Origin: Lachnoclostridium sp. Marseille-P6806
GTDB lineage: Bacteria; Bacillota; Clostridia; Lachnospirales; Lachnospiraceae
NCBI RefSeq assembly: GCF_900625025.1
Contig: NZ_LR130584.1
Span: 1-64,000, forward strand
DNA length: 64,000 bases
Direction of reading: 5' to 3'
A program made the translations under genes and the position numbers. Under the pieces are notes generated by a model. The model ran no database searches. It saw only the letters and a program-made list of their open reading frames with translations, and was not told the DNA's origin. Shown here one piece after another: positions 16,935-25,778 of the stretch. The first letter of the stretch is position 1; each line of letters opens with the position of its first letter.

Positions 16935-18716
16935 CTATAACTTCATAATAACCGTATTCTTATTTAGTTTAGCCTTGCCCCTTCTTTTCATATAGCTTTC
17001 TATATCAAACAGGTTCTTTTTATCATAATCCTCAAGTAGCTTATAGTTCTTGTGCTTTGTAATATCAAATTTATCCGATAGGAAAGGGCGAACACCACGA
17101 AGTTGAAAGATACATTTACCACCGTCCATTACTGTTATTTCGTCCTGACTCATCAGCTCTTTTCCCGTCTTTTGATAATTTAATCCGAAACTCTTTTGAT
17201 TGCTCCTTGTTTCAGAAGTATTATATAGGTCTATGGTTTCTTTACCAAGCGTTTCTGATAGCTCTTTTAGAGTTGTTTTCTCTTTTCCGCCTAAAAATAG
17301 GGTACTATCACAATTACCTACAATTGTATCGGCGTTATCCTTGTAGATTGCCTTTAGCTGAGATTGTGCTTGAAGTATTATACTTGCTGAAATCTCTCTA
17401 CTTCTGATGGTTGCAATCAGCTTCTCAAACTTTGGAATTAAGCCGATATTTGCAAATTCGTCAAGCAGGCATCGCACATGGACAGGAAGCCTGCCACCAT
17501 ATACATCATCCGCTTTATCACATAAAAGATTAAATAACTGCGAGTACATAATGGACACTACAAAGTTAAAAGTATCATCGGTATCGGATATAATAACAAA
17601 GAGGGCAGTCTTTCTATCACCAAGAGTATCCAGTTCCAATTCATCTTCTTGCATCAAGTCCCTAAGTTCCTGAATGTCAAATGGAGCAAGCCTTGCACCG
17701 CAGCTTATAAGGATAGATTTCGCAGTTTTTCCCGCAGCCAATTTGTATTTCTTATATTGTTTCACCGCAAAATGTGTAGGCTCTTTCTTTTCTAATGCTT
17801 CAAAGAGTCTGTCTATCGGATTCATATAGGTTTCATCATCTTCTCTGACTTCTGAAGCGTCTATCATATCAAGGAGAGTAGCGAAGTTCTTTTCTTCTCT
17901 TGGTGCTTCATAGAAGATATATCCTATAAGGGCTGTATAGTAGAGTTTTTCGGCTTTTACCCAAAAATCCTCACCTGCCTTTTCTCCCTCACCTTTGGTA
18001 TTTGCAATGATAGTCTGAACAAGTTTTAATATATCTTTCTCAGAACGAATATAGACAAATGGATTGTATTTCATGCTCTTTTTGAAGTTGATGGTATTTA
18101 AAATTTTTATCTCATATCCGTTATCTTCAAGCATTTTGCCACACTCAAGGACTATCGTTCCTTTCGGATCGGTTACGCAATATGACGAGTGCATTTGCAT
18201 AAGGTTCGGTTTGACATAAAACCTCGTCTTGCCACTTCCACTACCTCCTATGACAAGTACATTTTTATTTCTCGCATACTTCGGATTTGTCGGTCTGCCA
18301 TTCATTGTCAGTCGTTCTGTTTGTGTTAGCAAGATGTTGCTTTGAAACTTCTCGTCCATATATGGCTCGATATCTTTTTTATTTCCCCATCTTGCCGAGC
18401 CGTACTCTCTGCCTTGCCTAAACTTCTTGGCATTCTTTCCTTTGGTATAGACAATAAATTTAATTAAGGCTGCTACTCCAACTCCTACCAGTATATCAAT
18501 AAGATGTATGCTTGGGATAAAACTCATTGTATTAAGCTCTAATATCCCCTGAAATATCTTATCAATCATATCTCCACCTACATAACTTCTTACATGATGA
18601 GAGAAAATGTTTCCTAAATAGAAAAATGCAAGATAGGGAATGTTTTGTTTTACAAACTTTGCCTTATCTTGAACCTTGAATAAGCCTTTGATGTCTTTTA
18701 ATATCTTATTTATCAC
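16935..18716 (-). CDS. VirD4-type coupling protein
   Basis: The protein is about 593 residues. Two N-terminal membrane segments (near 25-45 and 70-95) precede a TraG/VirD4 ATPase with Walker A (GGSGSGKT near residue 155) and Walker B (CLLDEFANIG). It docks the relaxosome on the secretion channel and drives DNA export. The GTG at 18716 fits the GGAGGTG site best, although the frame continues upstream to 18734. It overlaps the end of the antirepressor-like gene. Confidence 0.93.
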   Translation of the reverse strand: MINKILKDIKGLFKVQDKAKFVKQNIPYLAFFYLGNIFSHHVRSYVGGDMIDKIFQGILELNTMSFIPSIHLIDILVGVGVAALIKFIVYTKGKNAKKFRQGREYGSARWGNKKDIEPYMDEKFQSNILLTQTERLTMNGRPTNPKYARNKNVLVIGGSGSGKTRFYVKPNLMQMHSSYCVTDPKGTIVLECGKMLEDNGYEIKILNTINFKKSMKYNPFVYIRSEKDILKLVQTIIANTKGEGEKAGEDFWVKAEKLYYTALIGYIFYEAPREEKNFATLLDMIDASEVREDDETYMNPIDRLFEALEKKEPTHFAVKQYKKYKLAAGKTAKSILISCGARLAPFDIQELRDLMQEDELELDTLGDRKTALFVIISDTDDTFNFVVSIMYSQLFNLLCDKADDVYGGRLPVHVRCLLDEFANIGLIPKFEKLIATIRSREISASIILQAQSQLKAIYKDNADTIVGNCDSTLFLGGKEKTTLKELSETLGKETIDLYNTSETRSNQKSFGLNYQKTGKELMSQDEITVMDGGKCIFQLRGVRPFLSDKFDITKHKNYKLLEDYDKKNLFDIESYMKRRGKAKLNKNTVIMKL

Positions 18717-19437
18717 GAGTCTTTTCACCTCCAATCAAGAGTAAAAGAAAGTGTCTTCCTTTAGGTGTTATAAAGGTTTGAATGCCCACTGCATCATTAT
18801 CGTTTCTACACCATTCCTTTACTTCAAAATATCCCTTATTGTTCTTAGCATAGGGTAGAAGTCTGTTTTTCTTATCTCTGTAAATGAGTTCCTTCTCTAA
18901 GAGGAATTGAATAAATACCTTTTGTGGGATATGAAGCTCTTTTGCTGTGTTTCTAAAGTTGGTCAGCAGATTGTTATTCACCAGTTCATCAAAATACTTG
19001 GCTTTCGGCTCTAAATCTTCTATGATTTTTTCTTTTTCAGCAATCAGGTGATTGGCAAGGAGTACCGCATTTGCCAATATTTCTTCATTGCTCATTTTTT
19101 CTTGATTTTTGATATATCCTCCATTCTTACGAATACTCGGTAATACCTCTGTGGTGATCCACTTCTTAAATTCCTTTGCCTGTGGTAGCTTTGAAGATAG
19201 GATCAGAGAATATAATCCTGACTCGTTGATAGATACCATACTTCTTCTTTGCCTGCCGTCGTGAAACACGACATCAGCTTTATCAGCTATATCCACATGT
19301 CTTACCAAAGCATCTCTTGTGTTTGAATAGCCAAGCTTTTCAGCTACTTCTTTTCCGATAAAGAAAAACTCACCGTCTTTTTCCATTACAGTGAGTTTCC
19401 CAAATTCCATATTTTCAAATGTTATTAAGTTGCTCAT
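18706..19437 (-). CDS. BRO-N/KilAC antirepressor-like protein
   Basis: The 243-residue protein has an N-terminal BRO/Bro-N domain (FFIGKEVAEKLGYSNTRDALVRHV ... SGLYSLILSSKLPQAKEFKKWITTEVLPSIRK, about 20-105). A KilAC-type DNA-binding C terminus follows (LLTNFRNTAKELHIPQKVFIQFLLEKELIYRD..., about 155-240). Such two-domain proteins are phage antirepressors. Here it lies between pcfB and virD4, overlapping both, so it belongs to the element's transfer operon and may control its regulation. Confidence 0.85.
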   Translation of the reverse strand: MSNLITFENMEFGKLTVMEKDGEFFFIGKEVAEKLGYSNTRDALVRHVDIADKADVVFHDGRQRRSMVSINESGLYSLILSSKLPQAKEFKKWITTEVLPSIRKNGGYIKNQEKMSNEEILANAVLLANHLIAEKEKIIEDLEPKAKYFDELVNNNLLTNFRNTAKELHIPQKVFIQFLLEKELIYRDKKNRLLPYAKNNKGYFEVKEWCRNDNDAVGIQTFITPKGRHFLLLLIGGEKTRDK

Positions 19438-19925
19438 AAGCTCTGCTCCTTTTGTTTATTCTTAACTTTATCCTTAGAAACAGTATTTTTTGCCATCTCC
19501 TTAAACTTCTCAATATTTTTGTGAATGGACTCTTTCCTCTCAGCCTTTCTTTCTGATGTTGCAAGGGCATTTTTAAAGGCTTTCTCCATCATTTTCATAT
19601 CTTTGGCTTGGAAAAATACGGAGTATTTGCCTGTTTCTTTATCTTTCATTACCGAAAACTTAACACCATATTTGTTAAGCTCTTTTTTCAGTTCTTTCAG
19701 TTCCGCTTCTTCTACCGGTATTTCTTCCAGTTGCCCTTTTTTCGCCATATCTTTGAGCTTGACTTCATTTCCGTTTACTTTAACGAGCTTTTCAAGTCCT
19801 CCCAGTTTCTCTGCTTCTTTTATCAGTTTTTTCAACAGATTTAAAAGAAGTTTTCCTGTTACTTTAGCAGCCTTAACTTCAAGGCTTAATGTCTTGCTTG
19901 CAATTTCTTCGTTAACCACATTCAA
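19434..19925 (-). CDS. pcfB: PcfB-family (DUF3801) conjugation protein
   Basis: The 163-residue basic protein starts with the family's helical segment (VNEEIASKTLSLEVKAAKVTGKLLLNLLKKLIKEA). A domain with KYGVKFSVMKDKETGKYSVFFQAKDMKMMEKAF follows, about residues 88-125. PcfB in pCF10 is an accessory needed with the coupling protein and relaxase for DNA processing. The gene overlaps both repA (4 bases) and the antirepressor-like gene (4 bases), indicating translational coupling. Confidence 0.85.
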   Translation of the reverse strand: MNVVNEEIASKTLSLEVKAAKVTGKLLLNLLKKLIKEAEKLGGLEKLVKVNGNEVKLKDMAKKGQLEEIPVEEAELKELKKELNKYGVKFSVMKDKETGKYSVFFQAKDMKMMEKAFKNALATSERKAERKESIHKNIEKFKEMAKNTVSKDKVKNKQKEQSL

Positions 19926-20950
19926 TATCCTCCTCTCATATCATAACTTACAAGGGCAGAGTAGTGTGCATCTATCCCGCTTGGTGCATTATATGCTGCT
20001 GTTAGGACAAATGCTCTGATATTCCTAATCTTGTATTCATTTTCCTTAATAACATCTGACAAATACTCTAAATGCTCTGATCTAAGTTTTCTAAATCTTT
20101 CTTTTACTATATGTGCCGGAAGCTTCGTTTGATTGATTGTAACAAACTCTCTATCATCAAGTATCATAATATCTGCCAGTATCTTTAATATCTCATCAAA
20201 GTCTTTAACTATAAATTTATTGCCCAACTCAAGATGTTCATAATAGCCTGTCTGTGTTCTTAACTCATCTAAATATTTCTGATATATATTTTTGTTTTCT
20301 ATTTCCGCCTCTCCATCCATCCTTTTTCTTGGTTCTGAATACTCGGCATCTATGACGGAATGATGGGTGAAATTATATGATGAAATATCTGTAGTAATCT
20401 TTGATGAATTATTTGTAGTAATCTCTGGTAATGGTTGGGGCATATTGCCATTTTGCATTGGCAGATTTTGCTCTGTTGCATCGGTGCAATCTGCACTTGT
20501 GCATTGGTGGATTTTGCACTTTTCCATTGGTGCATTTTGCCCTAATGCATTAGGCACAGCTTTTTCTAAGGCTTGTAATTCTTCTTTTTTCTTTTTGTTC
20601 TCAATTTCAGCATAAAGTTCCTCCAGCTTTTCGGTATTTATGGTGTACCATTTTGTTTTATCTCTTGGATCTTTATTGTAGTTTCCTACGAGTAGAAAAC
20701 CTGCCTTTTCCAACTTCGCAAAGGTTCTTTTTACAGTATCGAAACTCATATAGTCAAAATCTTTTTCCTGCCATGCTCTTATTGAGTTATATGTCCAATA
20801 TCTTCCGTCATAGAAGTTATTGCCGGATTTCTTATTTATTTCTATCCAATAGTTTATTTGTTGTAAGATAAGAGCTTCATTTAAACCTATTTCCCTTGCC
20901 AATGTCTTATTTGCAACGATAGGTTGTTCATCAAATAAATACATACTCAT
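19922..20950 (-). CDS. repA: Replication initiator protein A (RepA_N family)
   Basis: The 342-residue protein has an N-terminal winged-helix domain (EIGLNEALILQQINYWI ... GRYWTYNSIRAWQEKDFDYMSFDTVKRTFAKLEKAGFLLVGNYN, about 20-110). A variable glutamine/cysteine-rich linker spans about residues 135-185. The C-terminal domain (YLDELRTQTGYYEHLE ... AFVLTAAYNAPSG) is that found in element RepA proteins. It probably starts autonomous replication of the excised circle. It is preceded by a terminator-like hairpin and followed by pcfB with a four-base overlap. Confidence 0.88.
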   Translation of the reverse strand: MSMYLFDEQPIVANKTLAREIGLNEALILQQINYWIEINKKSGNNFYDGRYWTYNSIRAWQEKDFDYMSFDTVKRTFAKLEKAGFLLVGNYNKDPRDKTKWYTINTEKLEELYAEIENKKKKEELQALEKAVPNALGQNAPMEKCKIHQCTSADCTDATEQNLPMQNGNMPQPLPEITTNNSSKITTDISSYNFTHHSVIDAEYSEPRKRMDGEAEIENKNIYQKYLDELRTQTGYYEHLELGNKFIVKDFDEILKILADIMILDDREFVTINQTKLPAHIVKERFRKLRSEHLEYLSDVIKENEYKIRNIRAFVLTAAYNAPSGIDAHYSALVSYDMRGGY

Positions 20951-20984
20951 CTAAAAGCTCTCCTTTCCATGATATTTTTCCACT

Positions 20985-21013
20985 AAAAAAGACGATAGTT
21001 TTTATCTATCGCC
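20985..21013 (-). terminator. Terminator-like hairpin between the CD1845-like gene and repA
   Basis: GGCGATAG and CTATCGTC pair around ATAAAAA and are followed by six T on the minus strand. It stands between two genes of the same module and may adjust repA expression. Confidence 0.7.
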
Positions 21014-21039
21014 CTTGGTAACCATTTTTATAAAATTTT

Positions 21040-21324
21040 TTATATTGATTTTATGGCTTCATTGATTCCTTGTATAAAAGCTATAATTACAGCTCCAATC
21101 ATCGGTATTCCGTAAGGACTTAGCAGAAATCCGAGTATGAGTGCTTCTATTGCTGCTCTTGTGTTGTGCAACATAAAGAACGAGCCTATTGCCGCAAATA
21201 CACACATCAGCATTAGCAGATACAGTAACGCTGTTCCTATGCTTAGTAAGAATGTTAAAAATGCAGTAAGAATACTTAACAGCAGGCTGATCGGAAATAA
21301 AATTATTTTTAATATCCATCTCAT
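21040..21324 (-). CDS. CD1845-family small membrane protein
   Basis: The 94-residue protein is almost wholly hydrophobic, with about three transmembrane helices (ILFPISLLLSILTAFLTFLLSIG, LLYLLMLMCVFAAIGSFFML, GIPMIGAVIIAFIQGINEAI). It matches the CD1845-type membrane protein located beside repA in Tn1549-like elements. Its start overlaps the stop of a 23-codon upstream ORF by ATGA. The function is unknown. Confidence 0.75.
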   Translation of the reverse strand: MRWILKIILFPISLLLSILTAFLTFLLSIGTALLYLLMLMCVFAAIGSFFMLHNTRAAIEALILGFLLSPYGIPMIGAVIIAFIQGINEAIKSI

Positions 21325-21392
21325 TTATTCTCCACCGCCTTTGCTAATGGAATAACTGACATAATGGCTTGAAATATTCTTTTACATATCAT
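21321..21392 (-). CDS. 23-codon coupled small ORF upstream of the CD1845-like gene
   Basis: An ATG with AAAGGAGG five bases upstream opens a 23-residue frame (starting MICKRIFQAIMSVIPLAKAV). Its stop overlaps the next start as ATGA. The ribosome site is better than that of the larger gene, so translation of the larger gene probably depends on it. It is too short to recognise; the middle is hydrophobic. Confidence 0.55.
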   Translation of the reverse strand: MICKRIFQAIMSVIPLAKAVENK

Positions 21393-21424
21393 AAAAGCCT
21401 CCTTTTCGATATTTTGTTTGATTT

Positions 21425-21486
21425 TAAAAATAGGGATACAGTGCTGAAAGCTCCTATTTATCAAGCTTTTTCCTCTGTATCCCTAT
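21425..21486 (-). terminator. Long-stem terminator after the hxs cluster
   Basis: Two 23-base arms (outer 12 bases perfect: ATAGGGATACAG / CTGTATCCCTAT) pair with a few inner mismatches, followed by TTTTT on the minus strand. It lies just past the hxsB stop and just before the small coupled ORF, separating the hxs operon from the element backbone. Confidence 0.75.
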
Positions 21487-21535
21487 TATATCTCAAGCCC
21501 ATTATTCATACGTTCATTCTTCCCTCTGACGAAAT

Positions 21536-22927
21536 TCAACTAATCCATGAATGAAATATATTGATGATATCTTCTTGATTCTGACTAATATACTCAAACA
21601 AAATATCCATTATTCCTTTATAGATTCTGCACTTATAATCATTTGGAACATTCGAATATATATCACCTCCCTGCTTATAATTCAACACTGGACAAGTTCC
21701 GCAATATGGCTGATAAACACAATCACAGCATTCCGGCAATGCCTCAAGTAAACTGGATGCCATCATTGCTTTACATGATTTTGAACATATCACATCATCA
21801 AACCTGTCATTATATACATTGCCTAGCCGAAAAATAGGGTCCCCCATCTCCCCAAGCATTCGGCCCTCATCACAGGTGTATATATCACCATTATAGAAAT
21901 ATGCGATCTGTCCAATTACGCCTCCACATGGTGATCTTAATTCCATATAATTGCCGGAATCGTTACACATTATTTTTTTCAGCAGTATAGCAGCATGACT
22001 TTCTGCAAATTGTTTTCCCTGTTTATTAATTTGTATGACGCGTTCTAGGCACTTTCGATAAAATTCTACGAATTCTTGCGGTTTATAGCCAATTGTTTTC
22101 CAATTCCGCGCTGCATACCCGAGAGGAGTAAGTGGCCTGATAAAAACAGATTTAAATCCAAGTTTTTCATATGTATCAACTATTTGTTCTGGATATTGCA
22201 AACTGTAAGCGGTTGTAGTTTCAATAGCTCCAAGATTGATCCCTTTATTTTGCAAATATCGAATTTTTTCTACAACAATACCATAACTTGGAGCCCCATT
22301 TATAAATGGTCGATTGATATTATGAACAGCCTCATTGCCATCAAGAGAGGTTGATAAGCTAATTTTGTGTTGCAAAATATAATCTAAAATCTCATCATTT
22401 AGTAAAAGCAAATTTGAAACTAATGTATAGTCCACTTGTTTTTTACCACGATGAGCTTCCGTATACTCGATTATATGCTTTATTGTGGGAAAATTTAATA
22501 ATGGTTCTCCTCCTTGAAATTCAAAGGTAATAAATTGATCTGGAGACTGCAGCGCAAAGTCAACAGCCTTTTCTGCTGTTTTACAATCCATCATTCCATA
22601 TGATGTCTCTTCTCCAGATCGCGCTTGACAATAAACGCACTGCAAATTACATGCTGTTGTGAGCACAAATATATGTAACGATGTGCTATGAAGCAGATAA
22701 CTTTTATTCTCTCGCAACAGGTATGTTGTTCTACTCAAAAAATCCTGCTTACTGCCACCAACTACAAAAAATTTGCGTACTAATTCTTTACCCTTTGAAT
22801 TCGTTATATCAATATTATCATATATTAATTGGGAGAGTTCCTCTTTTGTTACAAAAGAGGAATATCCCAAATCATTAATGATAAGATATTTATCATTAAA
22901 AATTTTAAAATTAAAATAATTTATCAT
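21536..22927 (-). CDS. hxsB: His-Xaa-Ser system radical SAM/SPASM maturase HxsB
   Basis: The 463-residue protein has a radical SAM [4Fe-4S] motif TACNLQCVYC (C93, C97, C100), the GGEP motif (FEFQGGEPLLNF) and LDG (STSLDGNEAVHN). A C-terminal SPASM-type cysteine cluster (CCDCVYQPYCGTCPV) would bind auxiliary clusters. Features match HxsB, one of two radical SAM enzymes presumed to modify the HxsA peptide at His-x-Ser repeats. Its start touches the hxsC stop at 22927, indicating coupled translation. Confidence 0.82.
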   Translation of the reverse strand: MINYFNFKIFNDKYLIINDLGYSSFVTKEELSQLIYDNIDITNSKGKELVRKFFVVGGSKQDFLSRTTYLLRENKSYLLHSTSLHIFVLTTACNLQCVYCQARSGEETSYGMMDCKTAEKAVDFALQSPDQFITFEFQGGEPLLNFPTIKHIIEYTEAHRGKKQVDYTLVSNLLLLNDEILDYILQHKISLSTSLDGNEAVHNINRPFINGAPSYGIVVEKIRYLQNKGINLGAIETTTAYSLQYPEQIVDTYEKLGFKSVFIRPLTPLGYAARNWKTIGYKPQEFVEFYRKCLERVIQINKQGKQFAESHAAILLKKIMCNDSGNYMELRSPCGGVIGQIAYFYNGDIYTCDEGRMLGEMGDPIFRLGNVYNDRFDDVICSKSCKAMMASSLLEALPECCDCVYQPYCGTCPVLNYKQGGDIYSNVPNDYKCRIYKGIMDILFEYISQNQEDIINIFHSWIS

Positions 22928-24039
22928 TATTTTTCAAACAACACCGGTTTCAACGTATTCACCAGTCGTATTGTTCCCTCAAAAAGTCCGCCACACGCAT
23001 CTTTAACTACACAACTATTACATTGTTCCTGATAACGTATCTTATACCCTGTTATACTCTTCCGACAGATTCCCCAATACGATTGCTCAACCGCGCAAAG
23101 AGGGAAATTATATAATTCAACATCTATTCCATTAGTCAGAAGATAATCAATCCCTTCTTTAGAATCATTAAATGCAAGTTCATAGGGTATCCATACCTTT
23201 TCTTGATTCACTGCAGCATTCCCCATCATTTCCAATCCCATAAATTTCACACTATCAATTGCAGGAAATTGGTCAACTACTAATTTAGACATTTTGGTAA
23301 TAAAACGATGGTTAAGACCACTGACAACAAAACGTATCTCAACGTTTATGCCATCATTAACAAGATGGTGAATCCCCAAGACAGTTTGCATAAAGCTTCC
23401 CGGAACTTGCGTTATTTCATCATGAGTTTCCGCACTATATCCATGAATCGGAATTCCGACAGTAAGATTATCCGGTTTGGATAAAGCAAATTGCTGTTCA
23501 TAATTAAGATTGGCAAATATTCTGCCATTAGTCAAAAGCAAATATTCTGTATTATTATGATACTGCTGAAGCGCCTTGAATAGCTTAAAAATATCTTCCC
23601 CTACCAGAAAGGGCTCTCCACCAGTTATGGTAATATGTTCCGCGTCTTCCGGAATATACCTCACATAGTCCAATAATTCATTTATTGTGAAGCCTTGATC
23701 GTAGCGTCGAACACTTTCTGGAACAGGGCACATTACACAATTTGAATTGCAGGCTTCTGTCACAACTATTGTATTGTCCAACGAGGCGTGTTCGTATATA
23801 ACGTCAAGCCTTTTTCGACCAACATTGATCAGTACATCTTCTTCTGATAACTTATTGAGTTCTAACGCCTCATCTAAACTAACAGGAAAATTTTTCCCCT
23901 CGGGAGCTAACGTACATTGCTGCCCATTCTTAAAAAAAACGTTTCTACCATCTGATATCATGCGCTCTGCTATAAGAACGGAAGAAGTATAAGAATAAAA
24001 GATGCCACATCCATTGAAGTTTTCCAGTTTGATATTCAT
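22927..24039 (-). CDS. hxsC: His-Xaa-Ser system radical SAM maturase HxsC
   Basis: The 370-residue protein has a radical SAM motif (C97, C101, C104 in EACNSNCVMCPVPE), TITGGEPFLVG, an LTNGR motif and IPIHGYSAETHDEITQVPGSF. The C-terminal region is cysteine-rich (FPLCAVEQSYW, CNSCVVKDACGGLF). This is the HxsC pattern. It acts with HxsB on a substrate not seen here. It lies directly downstream of the A24-type peptidase gene and overlaps hxsB by one base. Confidence 0.83.
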   Translation of the reverse strand: MNIKLENFNGCGIFYSYTSSVLIAERMISDGRNVFFKNGQQCTLAPEGKNFPVSLDEALELNKLSEEDVLINVGRKRLDVIYEHASLDNTIVVTEACNSNCVMCPVPESVRRYDQGFTINELLDYVRYIPEDAEHITITGGEPFLVGEDIFKLFKALQQYHNNTEYLLLTNGRIFANLNYEQQFALSKPDNLTVGIPIHGYSAETHDEITQVPGSFMQTVLGIHHLVNDGINVEIRFVVSGLNHRFITKMSKLVVDQFPAIDSVKFMGLEMMGNAAVNQEKVWIPYELAFNDSKEGIDYLLTNGIDVELYNFPLCAVEQSYWGICRKSITGYKIRYQEQCNSCVVKDACGGLFEGTIRLVNTLKPVLFEK

Positions 24040-24046
24040 TTTTTGA

Positions 24047-25072
24047 TCACCTAAATATATAACTTACAATCATAAACATGGCGGTTCCCAACGTAATAAA
24101 TATCGCAAAAGGCACTTTTCTTACAACCTGAACCCTCTCCGCCCCCATTTTAGATTTTCCCCATTTTAAGACAGCCTTTGCTTCCTCTTCTGTCAACCTA
24201 CTGCGGAGATCTTCCGTAGAAACTGCCGGAAGTCCCTTAATTCTGGAAACAGTAAATGTAATTGTCGTAAATCTGGACAGAATCATACCTTTCTTTACGC
24301 TGTCTGTCGGAATCATTTCATAATTGAATTCCCCCATTAATATCTCTAGCAGCAGAAAGATAGCTACAATACAATAATAAATTGCTCTATCTTTCCCTAG
24401 CATCCAAAGTCCCGTAAAATATGAAAATCCAAATGATGCTATGGAGACCGGTCCCAGAATATATATTTTTTGAAACAAAGGGATCCTGACTATCAGCAGC
24501 AGGACACATATATTAATAATGATTTGAATATACATATTCATAAATCCCTGCTTCATAAATATGTATCTTTCAAGCTTTGACAAAGTCAGTATATATATGC
24601 TATTTATCACCAAACGTTTAATATATTGCTTAAACTGATTCCATATTTTTTCCCCTGACACATGCCCCTTAATTTTTATTAATCCGCGTATAGTATCTCC
24701 TATGAGATAAAAAAATGCGAAAGCGAAAGCATAAACTACTATCATAAATCCGTAATAATATCCATTTTCGATCACAGTTATTCGTATAGGAATTAATATG
24801 GATATTAGTATAAGCAGCTTACTGTCCCCGGCTGCCCATATATGTGTCATATAAAGAATAAAGGAAAATATAAGCATTGTTATGACATTTAGTAAAAATG
24901 CACGAACACCCGTTGGAAATATTTTTATGTAGTAAAATGTATCGATAAATATTCCTATAACAGCAAAGGGAAAAATTATAGCGTTCTTAATCAGGCCGTA
25001 ACGAATATCGGTATAGGATGCATACAGACAGACTATGATGCACATCATTAATAACAAAATTTCACATATCAT
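24047..25072 (-). CDS. A24-type prepilin-peptidase-like membrane protein
   Basis: The 341-residue protein has eight or so hydrophobic segments. It carries both catalytic aspartates of the A24 aspartic prepilin peptidases: D22 in YTDIRYGLIKN and D83 in AAGDSKLL. Beyond the usual ~160-200 residues it has a further polytopic region and a C-terminal cytoplasmic stretch (LRSRLTEEEAKAVLKWGKSK). Its location between HxsD-like and HxsC genes suggests it cleaves the leader of the modified peptide or a pilin-like partner. That link is inferred from gene order only. Confidence 0.72.
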   Translation of the reverse strand: MICEILLLMMCIIVCLYASYTDIRYGLIKNAIIFPFAVIGIFIDTFYYIKIFPTGVRAFLLNVITMLIFSFILYMTHIWAAGDSKLLILISILIPIRITVIENGYYYGFMIVVYAFAFAFFYLIGDTIRGLIKIKGHVSGEKIWNQFKQYIKRLVINSIYILTLSKLERYIFMKQGFMNMYIQIIINICVLLLIVRIPLFQKIYILGPVSIASFGFSYFTGLWMLGKDRAIYYCIVAIFLLLEILMGEFNYEMIPTDSVKKGMILSRFTTITFTVSRIKGLPAVSTEDLRSRLTEEEAKAVLKWGKSKMGAERVQVVRKVPFAIFITLGTAMFMIVSYIFR

Positions 25073-25268
25073 TTGTTAGTCCAATACAGTAATTTTCAAA
25101 CTCACATTTTGTAATATACTCATCATATTGACAATTCCTAAATGATAAGACATAAATGCCGTTTATTTCTTCAATAGAAATATCTGCCAACTCCCGATAT
25201 GCCTCTATTGCCTCTCTAATTGATTCAATACTATATATTTCCGATGAAAGATACAATTTATTATTCAT
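25062..25268 (-). CDS. HxsD-like small protein
   Basis: This 68-residue protein (LYLSSEIYSIESIREAIEAYRELADISIEEI...) has the alpha/beta pattern of short HxsD-like proteins and ends with KCEFENYCIGL. It overlaps hxsD by four bases and the peptidase gene by eleven. It may be a peptide-recognition or chaperone partner of the radical SAM enzymes. Family assignment is tentative. Confidence 0.55.
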   Translation of the reverse strand: MNNKLYLSSEIYSIESIREAIEAYRELADISIEEINGIYVLSFRNCQYDEYITKCEFENYCIGLTNDM

Positions 25269-25621
25269 GAGTCAAACCAACTCTTCAAAATATCATCTGC
25301 CGGCAACGAGATTTCTTTATATGTTGAATCTTTAGGATTGATTTCGACTATGCTGGATGCCATAGCTCGCGCAAGAGTTATTTTTCGCAATTCCTTTGTC
25401 TGCTGAAAAATCACGTATCTCGCCGTCTGTGCCAGCACTTCGTTATCAAAGTCCTGATGCTCTAATGAACAGCCAGATTTTGGAGTAATCGTTACAATAT
25501 AATTATCTTTATCACTATCAAGATGAATATATGCACAATCTGTAAAATGATACGCCGTTTTAATCACAGCAACCTTAGGATATAATTCTTTATCATAGTA
25601 AAATGTATGTGTTTCATTCAT
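25265..25621 (-). CDS. hxsD: His-Xaa-Ser system protein HxsD
   Basis: This 118-residue protein has the HxsD pattern: an N-terminal strand-helix (ELYPKVAVIKTAYHFTDCAYIHLD), then VTITPKSG, FDNEVLAQTARYVIFQQTKELRKITLARAM. HxsD is the small accessory of the His-Xaa-Ser maturation system. The gene is the most upstream of the cluster, so the operon begins within the ~155 bases between 25622 and 25778. Confidence 0.7.
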   Translation of the reverse strand: MNETHTFYYDKELYPKVAVIKTAYHFTDCAYIHLDSDKDNYIVTITPKSGCSLEHQDFDNEVLAQTARYVIFQQTKELRKITLARAMASSIVEINPKDSTYKEISLPADDILKSWFDS

Positions 25622-25778
25622 AATTTAACAAGCCTCAATCTCTATAAAATACAACATATAACAAATTTATTATATCGACTCGTTACCGAGCAGTCTATGC
25701 GCATACATTCTAAATTCTAGTTAACACATATAAACTTAATAAATTAGCTTAATTTACAGCATTATTCTCCCATCGCAT
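25622..25778. other. AT-rich gap at the border between acquired and host DNA
   Basis: No protein with a ribosome site or His-x-Ser repeat is encoded here on either strand. The gap is AT-rich. The gene on its left has AT-rich codon use; the gene on its right uses GC-rich codons. It must hold the hxs operon promoter and may hold the element's attachment end. I could not identify a core site because the other end is outside the window. Confidence 0.4.

Noticed and set aside
18706..19437. Prophage signalled by an antirepressor
   Set aside because: It overlaps pcfB and virD4, and no phage structural gene is present.
25622..25778. A possible HxsA precursor gene
   Set aside because: Only frames of eight and twelve codons are present, without His-x-Ser repeats.
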